Positions 55,589-63,416 of a DNA stretch of 64,000 nt are shown piece after piece. The notes below the pieces were generated by a model. It searched no databases, was not told the DNA's origin, and worked only from the letters and a program-made list of their open reading frames with translations. Numbering within the stretch: position 1 is the first letter of the stretch; each line of letters starts with the position of its first letter. Position numbers and translations under genes: made by a program. Source of the stretch: an uncultured Bacteroides sp. (GTDB taxonomy: Bacteria > Bacteroidota > Bacteroidia > Bacteroidales > UBA932); the NCBI GenBank assembly GCA_900543205.1, contig UQQM01000008.1, forward strand, positions 1 to 64,000. The letters are read 5' to 3'.

Positions 55589-56859
55589 TATTCGCCGTAT
55601 CCTATGCAGTTCCTGTAGTCGCATATCGCCATCAGCAGCTGAATTCTGTGTATCGATTCCGCCACCCTGGCGTTATATTCGTCGTCTATCCTCTTCATCA
55701 GGTCGTTCATGGAAATCGCGCCGTTGCGGTACTGCTCTTCGCCGGCGGCACGGACGGATTCCTGGAGCGCTATGATCTCCCCGTCCTTCTCCAGAAGCCG
55801 GCGCGCCTTGTCGATAGAGCTTTTCAGCTGAAGCGCGCTGATGCCCGTGTTGAAGAGGAAGGTCTCCCTGTCGGACTCTATCGTGCGGAGCTGGACGTCG
55901 AGCTTCTGCTTTTCGTCCTTCCTGGTATAGAGGGCGCCTATGTCCCAGGACATCTTGATTCCGGCGGTCCAGTAGGGCTGGAACGAGCTGTCCAGCATGT
56001 TCAGTCCCGGCCTGCCCATGCCGCCCTGGAGAGAAAGGCTGAATTTCGGGAATATCTTGGTGTCGAGCTGGCGGAGCTGGGCCTCCCCCTGCCTGAGCTG
56101 CGCGTCGTAGAGGGAAAGCTCCGGGCGGGTGACGGAGTCCGTGATGCGGACGTCGTAATCAGGAACGGCCAGCTCCTGGCCGTCGAGGCTGATTCCCGTA
56201 AGCTTCTCCAGCATCCCGACGTAGGCCGCCCTGTCGGACAGCAGGCCCTCCTTCTGCTGTTCGCAGTCGAGCATGTTGACCCTTACGATGTCGAGGTCGG
56301 CCCTGTAGGCCGTGCCGTTGTCGATGCACGCCCTGACCTGGTCCGCATTTCTCTCAAGGCTTCTCCCGAGTATGTCGTTCTGGTGCAGCTGGGCGTCGAT
56401 GAGCAAGATGCCGAGGTAGACCTGCGCCACCCTGTCGTTTATGGAATAGACCGACACCTCGACCTGGCTCTTCTGGACTTCGGCGCCGGCGGAGTACAGC
56501 TCTTTCTGGCTTTTCGACGTTCCGCCGTCCCAGATGGTCTGGCTGATTTCGCCGACCACCGAATACTGGTCGTGCGGCAGGTCGAAGCTGAAGCCCGGAA
56601 TCTCGAAAGGCATCTCCACCACGTCCGACTGGTACGAAGCCTTGCCGGAAACTGTCAGGCGCGGGAGCCAGGATTTCATGGCAGCCGCGATGTCGTATTC
56701 CGCTGCGGCCTCAATCAGGTTCAGCTGGCGTATCTGGGGATAGTTCTTCCGCGCCAGGTCCATGCACTGCTCGAGGGTGACCTGGGCGGATGCGGGCTGC
56801 AGGGCCGCGAAAAGGAGCAGCAGTGCGGCCGCCGGATTAATTCTGCTTGCCTTCATCAT
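55588..56859 (-). CDS. TolC-family outer-membrane protein of the YbhGFSR-like exporter
   Basis: 423 residues; signal peptide ends at PASAQ (about residue 26). Two OEP-type helical repeats (VTLEQCMDLARKNYPQIRQLNLIEAAAEYDI at the N-terminus). Overlaps the upstream tetR gene by 23 bp and hlyD by the shared A of TAATG. A dedicated TolC inside a YbhGFSR-like operon is usual in Bacteroidetes, which lack a single shared TolC. Confidence 0.93.
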   Translation of the reverse strand: MMKASRINPAAALLLLFAALQPASAQVTLEQCMDLARKNYPQIRQLNLIEAAAEYDIAAAMKSWLPRLTVSGKASYQSDVVEMPFEIPGFSFDLPHDQYSVVGEISQTIWDGGTSKSQKELYSAGAEVQKSQVEVSVYSINDRVAQVYLGILLIDAQLHQNDILGRSLERNADQVRACIDNGTAYRADLDIVRVNMLDCEQQKEGLLSDRAAYVGMLEKLTGISLDGQELAVPDYDVRITDSVTRPELSLYDAQLRQGEAQLRQLDTKIFPKFSLSLQGGMGRPGLNMLDSSFQPYWTAGIKMSWDIGALYTRKDEKQKLDVQLRTIESDRETFLFNTGISALQLKSSIDKARRLLEKDGEIIALQESVRAAGEEQYRNGAISMNDLMKRIDDEYNARVAESIHRIQLLMAICDYRNCIGYGE

Positions 56860-57511
56860 GACTGTCGTTTATATCGTCACCATATAGTCTGGCCCTTATC
56901 AGGGCTATGATTTCCGCCTTCCGGCCTTCCATGATTCCGGAGAGCCTGCCGCCGCCGGTTCCGTCAAGCATGTTCCTGGCGGCCGGGAGCAGGAGAAAAG
57001 GCGATATGTTCAGCGTGACGATGTCGAGCATAAGCTGGACAGGGTCGACCCTGCGGATTCTCCCGGCATCCATCTCCTTGCGTATAAGTTCGCCGTGAAA
57101 GAGGGCTATTCTCCGCAACGTGCCCGTTATCCGCCCCATCCAAGACTCTATCAGCTCCGGATTGTAGCGTAGGGTGTCATAGAGGAAGGCCGGCAGCGAG
57201 GGGTGTTTGAGCAGGAAGTCGAAATGCGCGGAAATTCCAGTCTCCAGAGTCTCCCAGAACGGGGCCTGCTTTCTCATCAGCGGCTGGAATGAGTCCAGCA
57301 GCTCGTCCATGTATTTGTCAACCACCTTTATGAAGATATGCTCCTTCGTCCTGAAATAGTAGTGGAGCATGGCATGGGTGACGCCCGCCCTGGCAGCTAT
57401 CATGGTGGTGGTGGTCTTGCTGTAACCGTTTTCGAGGAAGAGTTCCTCGGCGGCTGCCATTATCGCCTGTTCGCTGTTGCTGCGCTCTCTGTGCTTTCTT
57501 TCCGCATTCAT
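56837..57511 (-). CDS. TetR-family regulator of the exporter operon
   Basis: 224 residues. N-terminal HTH (IMAAAEELFLENGYSKTTTTMIAARAGVTHAMLHYYF, about 17-53). Same gene order (TetR first) as E. coli ybiH/cecR with ybhGFSR. The gene overlaps tolC by 23 bp, so it is autoregulated with the operon. A 16-bp palindrome lies over its promoter, and its -7 box ends 7 nt before the ATG. Confidence 0.92.
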   Translation of the reverse strand: MNAERKHRERSNSEQAIMAAAEELFLENGYSKTTTTMIAARAGVTHAMLHYYFRTKEHIFIKVVDKYMDELLDSFQPLMRKQAPFWETLETGISAHFDFLLKHPSLPAFLYDTLRYNPELIESWMGRITGTLRRIALFHGELIRKEMDAGRIRRVDPVQLMLDIVTLNISPFLLLPAARNMLDGTGGGRLSGIMEGRKAEIIALIRARLYGDDINDSHDEGKQN

Positions 57512-57518
57512 TTTGCCT

Positions 57519-57526
57519 CAAATTTA
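57519..57526 (-). promoter_or_regulatory. -7 box of the exporter operon promoter
   Basis: TAAATTTG on the minus strand, 7 nt before the tetR ATG, predicting an almost leaderless mRNA. The operator palindrome overlaps the expected -33 region. Confidence 0.65.
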
Positions 57527-57535
57527 TAAACAATG

Positions 57536-57555
57536 CTGTTTAACAGTTCTGTTAA
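57536..57555. promoter_or_regulatory. Probable TetR operator
   Basis: TTAACAGTTCTGTTAA (57540-57555) is a perfect 7+2+7 palindrome; it overlaps a second perfect palindrome CTGTTTAACAG (57536-57546). Placed 10-30 nt upstream of the -7 box, where bound TetR would block RNA polymerase. Confidence 0.75.
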
Positions 57556-57670
57556 TTATACGGCAAGGCTCGGGGGAAAGTTTCATGTCCGGCGGCTTTA
57601 CCGACAATTTTTTCCGGAGCGGGGAGAGGTTCGTCCAGGGACGGGCCGGTTTGCAGAAACGGCACCGTCA

Positions 57671-58420
57671 TCAAACTGCCGATGCGCCTGGGAGACTGCG
57701 CATCAGGCTGTCGGCCTCGGCGAGCTTATCGGGGCTGCCGATGTCGATGATATTGAGGCCGGGGGCGCAGACTCCCACGATTTCATGCGAGGCGGCGACG
57801 CTGAGGTAGAAGTCTATTATCGAGAATTTCTCCGGCCAGGCTTGCATCAGCGGGAAAACTTCCGGCGAAACGATGTGTATGCCGCAGAAGGACAGGCGGC
57901 GGCAGCGCGAGGGGTCGAAATCGGGATACGGGCTCTTCACTTCCCCGGTGCGCACATTGGTCCATCCGGCGAGCCGCATACGGTCGTCGAACAGCAGGTA
58001 GCGGTCGGCATCTTCGGAATCGGTGACCAGCAGGGTCGCTAGCGATGAAGGCCTGTCGGCGGCGATGAATCCTCGGACATCAAGGTCGCTCAGCATGTCC
58101 ACGTTGTGGACCAGGAAACGCCCGCCGCCCAGGTAGGGCTCCGCCTTGCGTATGCCGCCTCCAGTCTCCAGCGGTCGCTCCAGCTCGCGCGAAATTTCCA
58201 CGCTGACGCCGAAATTGCCGTTTTCCGCAAGGAAATCCTCAATCTGCCGCGCGAAATGGTGTACGTTCACCACAAATCCGCTGATTCCGGCCGCCTTCAG
58301 CTTCTCTATCACCCGCTGCAGCATGGGTATGCCGCCCACGGGGACGAGCGCCTTCGGCATGCTGTCGGTAAGCGGCCGCAGGCGCGTGCCCAGGCCGGCC
58401 GCGAAAATCATGGCCTTCAT
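57671..58420 (-). CDS. Sugar-1-phosphate nucleotidyltransferase (MurU-like)
   Basis: 249 residues; catalytic signature AAGLGTRLRPLTDSMPKALVPVGG at the N-terminus and FLVHNVDMLSDLD with metal-binding Asp. Paired with an AmgK-like kinase, it fits the anomeric cell-wall recycling route making UDP-MurNAc from MurNAc-1-P, though GlcNAc-1-P uridylyl transfer is possible. Start ATG 58420 overlaps the kinase stop as ATGA. Confidence 0.85.
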   Translation of the reverse strand: MKAMIFAAGLGTRLRPLTDSMPKALVPVGGIPMLQRVIEKLKAAGISGFVVNVHHFARQIEDFLAENGNFGVSVEISRELERPLETGGGIRKAEPYLGGGRFLVHNVDMLSDLDVRGFIAADRPSSLATLLVTDSEDADRYLLFDDRMRLAGWTNVRTGEVKSPYPDFDPSRCRRLSFCGIHIVSPEVFPLMQAWPEKFSIIDFYLSVAASHEIVGVCAPGLNIIDIGSPDKLAEADSLMRSLPGASAV

Positions 58421-59442
58421 AGCACCTTCACCTCCGGCAGGATTGTGCTTCCGTCCCACTCCTCCGAAAGCCGCAACAGCAGTTCGGTCAGGTAGGGATA
58501 GCGCTCGAAAGGTTCCGATGCGAGCTCATGCAGGCTGCGCAGCACTCCGGGTATGCAGTCGATGAAAAGCCGCTTGCGCTCCACTATGCCCCTGAAACCG
58601 TATGCGCCGGTCTCCTGAAGCAGACGCACGAGGGTAATCAGGCGGTAGCGGCGGTAGAAGTCGTCCCTGTCGACCGGGTGGAATTCGGAAAGCGCCTCCA
58701 GGTACACGTCCTCCAGCTCCCCGCGCAGACTCTTCGGGAAATGCGTGCCGGCATTCCAGAGGAAGGACGCGAGGTCGTACTGCACCGGGCCGCGGCGGCC
58801 TCCCTGGAAATCGATGAAACAGGGCTCGCCGTCCTTTATCATGATGTTGCGCGCCTGGAAGTCGCGGTACATGAAGGTATCGCCCTCAAAATCCACAGAA
58901 TCCTCCACCAGCCGGTCGAAATCGTCCTGGAGACGGATCTCATCGAACTCGAGCCCCGTCAGCTTCAGGAAGTCGTATTTGAAATAGTTGATGTCGAAAT
59001 TCACCATGCGCCGGTTGAACTCCCTGTCGGGGAAGCATACGTCCCAGTCGAGGCCCTCCCCGACCTTGAACTGCACCGCCGGCAGAAGGGCGATGGCGTC
59101 GTGTATCCACGCCAGCTGCTCGCCGGAATACGAGGCGTCCGCGACCGCCGGCTTCAGAAGCTCGAAGAGCTGACCGTCGCCCAGATCCTCCTGAAGGTAG
59201 CTCATTCCGTCGCCGGAGACGGCGAATATGTGCGGGGCATGCAGACCTGCGAACTCGAAGCGCTCCGCTATCGCGAGGAAGGCGCGGTTCTCGGCGGGGT
59301 TCGTCCCTATGCACCCTATCACGGTACCGGCGTCACCGGTGATTCTGTAATATTTTCTCGCGCTGCCCGAAAGAGGCAGCAGCTCGGACCCGTACGGGCG
59401 GCAGCCCGACCAGTCCTCGTAGAGTTTAGTCAAAATATCCAT
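58417..59442 (-). CDS. Sugar kinase of the APH family (AmgK-like)
   Basis: 341 residues with aminoglycoside-phosphotransferase fold: FMYRDFQARNIM (catalytic loop, Asp and Asn), CFIDFQGGRRGPVQYDLASFLW (metal-binding DFG-equivalent). Lacks antibiotic-resistance context; beside a MurU-like gene it is most likely an N-acetylmuramate/GlcNAc-1-kinase of peptidoglycan recycling. The frame is open to 59634 inside the divergent porin gene; the ATG at 59442 is chosen. Divergent from the porin. Confidence 0.82.
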   Translation of the reverse strand: MDILTKLYEDWSGCRPYGSELLPLSGSARKYYRITGDAGTVIGCIGTNPAENRAFLAIAERFEFAGLHAPHIFAVSGDGMSYLQEDLGDGQLFELLKPAVADASYSGEQLAWIHDAIALLPAVQFKVGEGLDWDVCFPDREFNRRMVNFDINYFKYDFLKLTGLEFDEIRLQDDFDRLVEDSVDFEGDTFMYRDFQARNIMIKDGEPCFIDFQGGRRGPVQYDLASFLWNAGTHFPKSLRGELEDVYLEALSEFHPVDRDDFYRRYRLITLVRLLQETGAYGFRGIVERKRLFIDCIPGVLRSLHELASEPFERYPYLTELLLRLSEEWDGSTILPEVKVL

Positions 59443-59464
59443 AGCTGACACGAAAATACGCACT

Positions 59465-59497
59465 TTTGGGGGATTAACAAAAAAGTGTTTAACTTTG
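59465..59497 (+). promoter_or_regulatory. Porin/MltF operon promoter
   Basis: TTTG at 59465-59468, 21-nt spacer, TAACTTTG at 59490-59497, 9 nt before the ATG at 59507. Fully consensus in both boxes. Confidence 0.75.
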
Positions 59498-59506
59498 CAA
59501 GTTGCA

Positions 59507-61984
59507 ATGAAACTGCTGTCACGAATATGGTTCCCGGCGGCCGTGCTCGCCTTCGCCTCCGCAGGCGCAGTCGACTTCGGCAGTTCGAGGCTCATGTCCT
59601 CCGGGATGCCGGAGGCGTACGACTTCGCCGACACGGTGATCTACGACCCCTTCGCCTATCGGTCCGGGCCCGTGACCGACAGCAGCCTGCTGGACTTCGC
59701 CGACAGCCTCGAAGAAGAGGAGGTGCTGGACCTGCATGATTCGCTCGCCGACAGGCTCAGCCCCAGGGACTCGCTCAAGGCCCTGCTCGACTCCTCGCTC
59801 TGGGACAAGCTGGACTCCATCTACATAGCCGACTCCATAGCCAAGGCCAAGGCCAAGTTCGAGGCATGGTACAACTCGCTGACACCCAAGGAGCGCCGCA
59901 AGTACGACGCCGAACAGCGCATGAACCTGAAGGCCGCCAGGGCCGACTCCCTGCGGCTCGCCAAGGAAGAGCGGCAGAACATCAGGGACTCCATCATAGC
60001 CGAGACCCCGAGGATCCTGGAGACCTACGCGATTCCCGACTCGATGCAGTACAAGCGCATCATCAGCTGGACTGTGGACCAGGACTTCCACAAGATGGAC
60101 GTCGGGATACCCGACACTTCCTTCAACTACCGTTTCTACGACCTTCCCTTCCAGCGGAACGACGTCAACGCCAGCTGGCTGGGAGTCTCCGGCTCCGCCG
60201 TGCAGTACTACGACTACTTCAACAGGAAGAGCAACGAAAGGGTGGACTTCTACGACGCCTACGAGTCATGGAGCTTCTCCCCCGGCACGCTCCCGCACTA
60301 CAACACGAAGACCCCCTACACCGAGCTGGGGTATTTCGGCACTCTGCTGGCCGGCGACGACAAGGAGTCCGACAACCTGCACATATTCACGACCCAGAAC
60401 ATAACGCCCGAATTCAACTTCTCCCTGCTCTACGACAGATACGGGGGCGCGGGCATACTTGAGAACGAGGAGACCGTCAACAAGACCACCGTGGTCCAGG
60501 CCAACTACCTCGGAAAGAAATACACCATGCACGCGGGCTACATCTACAACATGGTCTCCCGCGACGAGAACGGAGGAATCAACGACCTGACGTGGATACG
60601 CGACACCACTGTGGACGGACGCGACATCAGGGTGAACCTCACGAACGCGCACTCGCGCATAAAGAAGAACACCGTGTTCCTCGACCAGCAGCTGCGCATA
60701 CCCTTCAACTTCATAATGAAGATGAGGGCGAAGAAGGACAGCACGCTGACCTTCGACTCCGACAGCATGAGGCGCGACATCACCACGGCATACATAGGAC
60801 ACAGCTCCGAATTCTCGACCTACACCCGGACCTACACCGACAACATCAGCGACGACATAGGACGTGAGTTCTACAACAACGTCTTCAACTACAACGACGT
60901 GCAGAGCGCGGACTCGATGAGGGTGATGAAGCTCGACAACAAATTCTTCATCAGACTGCAGCCCTGGTCCAGCGAGGGCGTAGTCTCGAAACTCGACGTC
61001 GGAGTCGGCGATGTGCTGCGCACCTATTTCGACAGCACCTCCGTGCGCCCGCAGAACCATACCGAGAACTCCTTCTACATCTACGCCGGAGCGGAAGGCC
61101 AGCTGCGCAACAGCTTCTTCTGGGACGCCAAGGCAAAATACACCCTCCTGGGCCACGATTTCGGGGATTTCGAGATTTCCGCGAACGGCCGCTACAACTT
61201 CTACCCTTTCCGCAGGGAGAGGAAGAGCCCCGTGTCGGTGGGCGTGCATTTCGAAAGCACGCTGCTCGAGCCGACCTGGTACCAGCAGCACATCAACGCC
61301 AACCACTTCAAGTGGGACAACGAATTCGGCAAGATATCCAATACCTCCGTCCTCGGCACCGTCGACATACCTAGATGGAAGCTGAATGCCAGGGTGGGAT
61401 ACGCCCTGCTGGCCAACAATATATGGTACGACAGCCAGGGCATCATCAGGCAGAACGAGCAGGCCATGAGCGTGCTGAACGCCTCGCTGCGCAAGGAATT
61501 CGTGCTTGGCCCCCTGCATCTGGACAACAAGCTGCTGTTCCAGCTGTCGTCCAACCAGGACGTGCTCCCGCTTCCCAAGCTGGCCCTCAACCTCAAGTAC
61601 TATCTCCAGTTCGTCGTCCAGCGCGACGAGACCAAGACCAACAACATAATGGTGATGCAGATAGGCGCCAACGCGTTCTACAACACGCCCTGGCACTCTC
61701 CTGCGTGGAACCCCAATCTCGGAGTCTTCCATAACCAGACCGAGAACCTCTATACGAACGGACCCTACTTCGACATCTTCGTGAACGTGCAGTGGAAGAG
61801 GGCGACCATATTCATCAAATACCAGAATGCGGGCGGCGGATGGCCGATGGACCAGTTCGACTATTTCAGCGCCGACCGCTACATAGTTACCAAAAACGGA
61901 ATGGAAGGACTCAAACTGGGCATTTACTGGCCCTTCTACGCCCAACCAAGGGGATATGCGAGTCCGCCCGGATCAGGCAGATGA
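59507..61984 (+). CDS. Putative outer-membrane porin (Porin_10 type)
   Basis: 825 residues; signal peptide 1-21. An Asp/Ser-rich N-terminal segment (about 45-150) with repeated DSLAD-type words precedes a long beta-barrel region rich in alternating aromatic and polar residues, with strands through to the C-terminal GLKLGIYWPFYAQP. Resembles the Bacteroidetes putative porin family (PF14121); a transport role is inferred from the fold. The upstream TTG at 59495 lies in the -7 box, so ATG 59507 is chosen. Overlaps the next gene as ATGA. Confidence 0.85.
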   Translation: MKLLSRIWFPAAVLAFASAGAVDFGSSRLMSSGMPEAYDFADTVIYDPFAYRSGPVTDSSLLDFADSLEEEEVLDLHDSLADRLSPRDSLKALLDSSLWDKLDSIYIADSIAKAKAKFEAWYNSLTPKERRKYDAEQRMNLKAARADSLRLAKEERQNIRDSIIAETPRILETYAIPDSMQYKRIISWTVDQDFHKMDVGIPDTSFNYRFYDLPFQRNDVNASWLGVSGSAVQYYDYFNRKSNERVDFYDAYESWSFSPGTLPHYNTKTPYTELGYFGTLLAGDDKESDNLHIFTTQNITPEFNFSLLYDRYGGAGILENEETVNKTTVVQANYLGKKYTMHAGYIYNMVSRDENGGINDLTWIRDTTVDGRDIRVNLTNAHSRIKKNTVFLDQQLRIPFNFIMKMRAKKDSTLTFDSDSMRRDITTAYIGHSSEFSTYTRTYTDNISDDIGREFYNNVFNYNDVQSADSMRVMKLDNKFFIRLQPWSSEGVVSKLDVGVGDVLRTYFDSTSVRPQNHTENSFYIYAGAEGQLRNSFFWDAKAKYTLLGHDFGDFEISANGRYNFYPFRRERKSPVSVGVHFESTLLEPTWYQQHINANHFKWDNEFGKISNTSVLGTVDIPRWKLNARVGYALLANNIWYDSQGIIRQNEQAMSVLNASLRKEFVLGPLHLDNKLLFQLSSNQDVLPLPKLALNLKYYLQFVVQRDETKTNNIMVMQIGANAFYNTPWHSPAWNPNLGVFHNQTENLYTNGPYFDIFVNVQWKRATIFIKYQNAGGGWPMDQFDYFSADRYIVTKNGMEGLKLGIYWPFYAQPRGYASPPGSGR

Positions 61985-63033
61985 CAAGACAGGAAATCAC
62001 AGCGCTCATCGTGACGGGATTGCTGCTCGTCTCGACTTTCGCAATCTCGGTATTATGGGTTCCACAACGCAGCGAAGCGGAGCCGGAACCGCTCAGGACA
62101 CACATCAGAGGCATAATCCAGCTTGACCGCAGCAGCAACTCGGGCGCCCTGCTGGTAGGATACAACTACTACCTTCTCGAAAGCTACGCCGAGCACAACG
62201 GGCAGAGCGTGGAAATAGGCGCCGCCAGGAAGAACAGCTCCTATATAGACTCGCTCAAGGCGGGGCGGGTGGACATGGTGGCCGTCTCATGGCACGACAG
62301 CCTCTCCATAGACAGCGTGCTCGTTTCCCGGCCCGTAGACAGTCTGTCCGTATGGCTCATGAGGGCGGATGACACGCGCGACATGGAGGATTTCGACTCG
62401 TGGCTCGCCGAGTGGGAGCTTTCGGAAGAGCATGAGAAAGTCAGAAGCAGCTTCCTCGAACGCTACGACGTGTTCCGGAGCCGGCAGAGGGAGGTGCTGA
62501 GCCCCTACGACAGCCTGATCAGGGCGAACGCCGACTCGATAGATGTGGACTGGAGGCTGCTGGCAGCCATAATCTACAAGGAATCCCGCTTCCACATCGA
62601 GGCGAGGTCCCACCGTGGCGCCAGCGGGCTTATGCAGATGATGCCCTCGACCGCAGCGCATTACGGGGTTGACGACCCCCTCGACCCTGAAAGCAACATC
62701 GAGGCCGGCGCCAGACTGTTCGGCAGGCTCGTACACCGCTACCGCAGGGTGGCGGCCAACGAGGACGAACGCTACAAGTTCGCACTCGCCGCATACAATG
62801 CCGGAATGGGCAGGGTCGATGACATCCTGCGGCTCGCCGACCTCAGGGAGAAGGATTCGGGATACTGGGAGGATGTCATCCAGGTGCTTCCGGAGATGAG
62901 GGAGGAATCGGTCATGGACACGGGGGTCGTGAAGCTGGGCACCTTCAAGGGCTCCGAGACCACCCGCTACGTACACGATGTGATGGCCATCTACCGCGAG
63001 TTCTGCCGGATATGCCCGGAGAACAAGCCATGA
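61981..63033 (+). CDS. MltF-like membrane-bound lytic transglycosylase
   Basis: 350 residues. A single N-terminal transmembrane segment (about 6-28), then a solute-binding-like region (about 55-150, similar to the MltF N-terminus) and a C-terminal SLT domain: catalytic Glu in YKESRFHIEARS, GASGLMQMMPSTAAHYGV and AAYNAGMGRVDD. Cleaves the MurNAc-GlcNAc bond in the periplasm, producing anhydro-sugars. ATGA overlap with the porin suggests a linked wall-recycling role; the terminator lies 213 bp downstream. Confidence 0.92.
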   Translation: MTRQEITALIVTGLLLVSTFAISVLWVPQRSEAEPEPLRTHIRGIIQLDRSSNSGALLVGYNYYLLESYAEHNGQSVEIGAARKNSSYIDSLKAGRVDMVAVSWHDSLSIDSVLVSRPVDSLSVWLMRADDTRDMEDFDSWLAEWELSEEHEKVRSSFLERYDVFRSRQREVLSPYDSLIRANADSIDVDWRLLAAIIYKESRFHIEARSHRGASGLMQMMPSTAAHYGVDDPLDPESNIEAGARLFGRLVHRYRRVAANEDERYKFALAAYNAGMGRVDDILRLADLREKDSGYWEDVIQVLPEMREESVMDTGVVKLGTFKGSETTRYVHDVMAIYREFCRICPENKP

Positions 63034-63075
63034 CAATATCCATATTTTCACTATATTTACGCACAAATCAGGACA

Positions 63076-63219
63076 ATGGCCCGTACAGAATCCATACACC
63101 GGTCAGGAAGGCCTTCGGCGGTTTCCGGATTTCATTACCCGGAAATCCTGGAGCTCCATGCGGATGCACAGGCCGCACGGATACCATACCACTGCTATAA
63201 CATGAACAGGGAGGAGTAG
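63076..63219 (+). CDS. Small hypothetical ORF (47 residues) after mltF
   Basis: ATG 63076 to TAG 63217-63219, between mltF and the operon terminator. The peptide (begins MARTESIHRSG, contains FHYPEILELHADAQAARIPY) has protein-like composition, and G/C-ending codons are frequent, but I recognise no family. Could be a real short gene of the operon or the remains of a longer one. Confidence 0.35.
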   Translation: MARTESIHRSGRPSAVSGFHYPEILELHADAQAARIPYHCYNMNREE

Positions 63220-63245
63220 GAAGGCCCTCCTATACAGGCAGACAA

Positions 63246-63283
63246 CGCGACATCGCGCCGTAAGGTGCGATGCCGCGCTTTTA
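63246..63283 (+). terminator. Intrinsic terminator after the mltF region
   Basis: A 14-bp stem with one mismatch and one G-T pair (63246-63259 with 63264-63277, loop GTAA), followed by C and a run of T (63279-63282). Confidence 0.75.
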
Positions 63284-63416
63284 TATGCAGAATATGATGA
63301 ATGCGGGCGACTTCCACAGCGCCGAGCCGTGGCTCTACGAGGAATGCCTGCGCGAGAACATCCGGGCACGGGTGGAGGCTTATTATAATAACGAAGAATC
63401 AAGAATGACAGAAGAT
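63284..63416. other. Upstream region of the fimbrillin-like gene
   Basis: About 130 bp. An open plus frame (from ATG 63270) runs into the fimbrillin start region (MNAGDFHSAEPWLYEECLRENIRARVEAYY); composition is protein-like, but there is no start context and it continues straight into MKKNRLF, so I treat the downstream ATG at 63417 as the real start. No promoter box found. Confidence 0.4.

Noticed and set aside
58417..59442. AmgK-like gene as an aminoglycoside resistance enzyme
   Set aside because: The fold is shared, but pairing with a MurU-like gene through an ATGA overlap, and the surrounding wall genes, point to sugar recycling.
60266..61945. Long minus-strand open frame (559 codons) across the porin gene
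   Set aside because: Antisense shadow of a high-GC gene; the plus-strand frame has signal peptide, barrel pattern and an ATGA-coupled neighbour.
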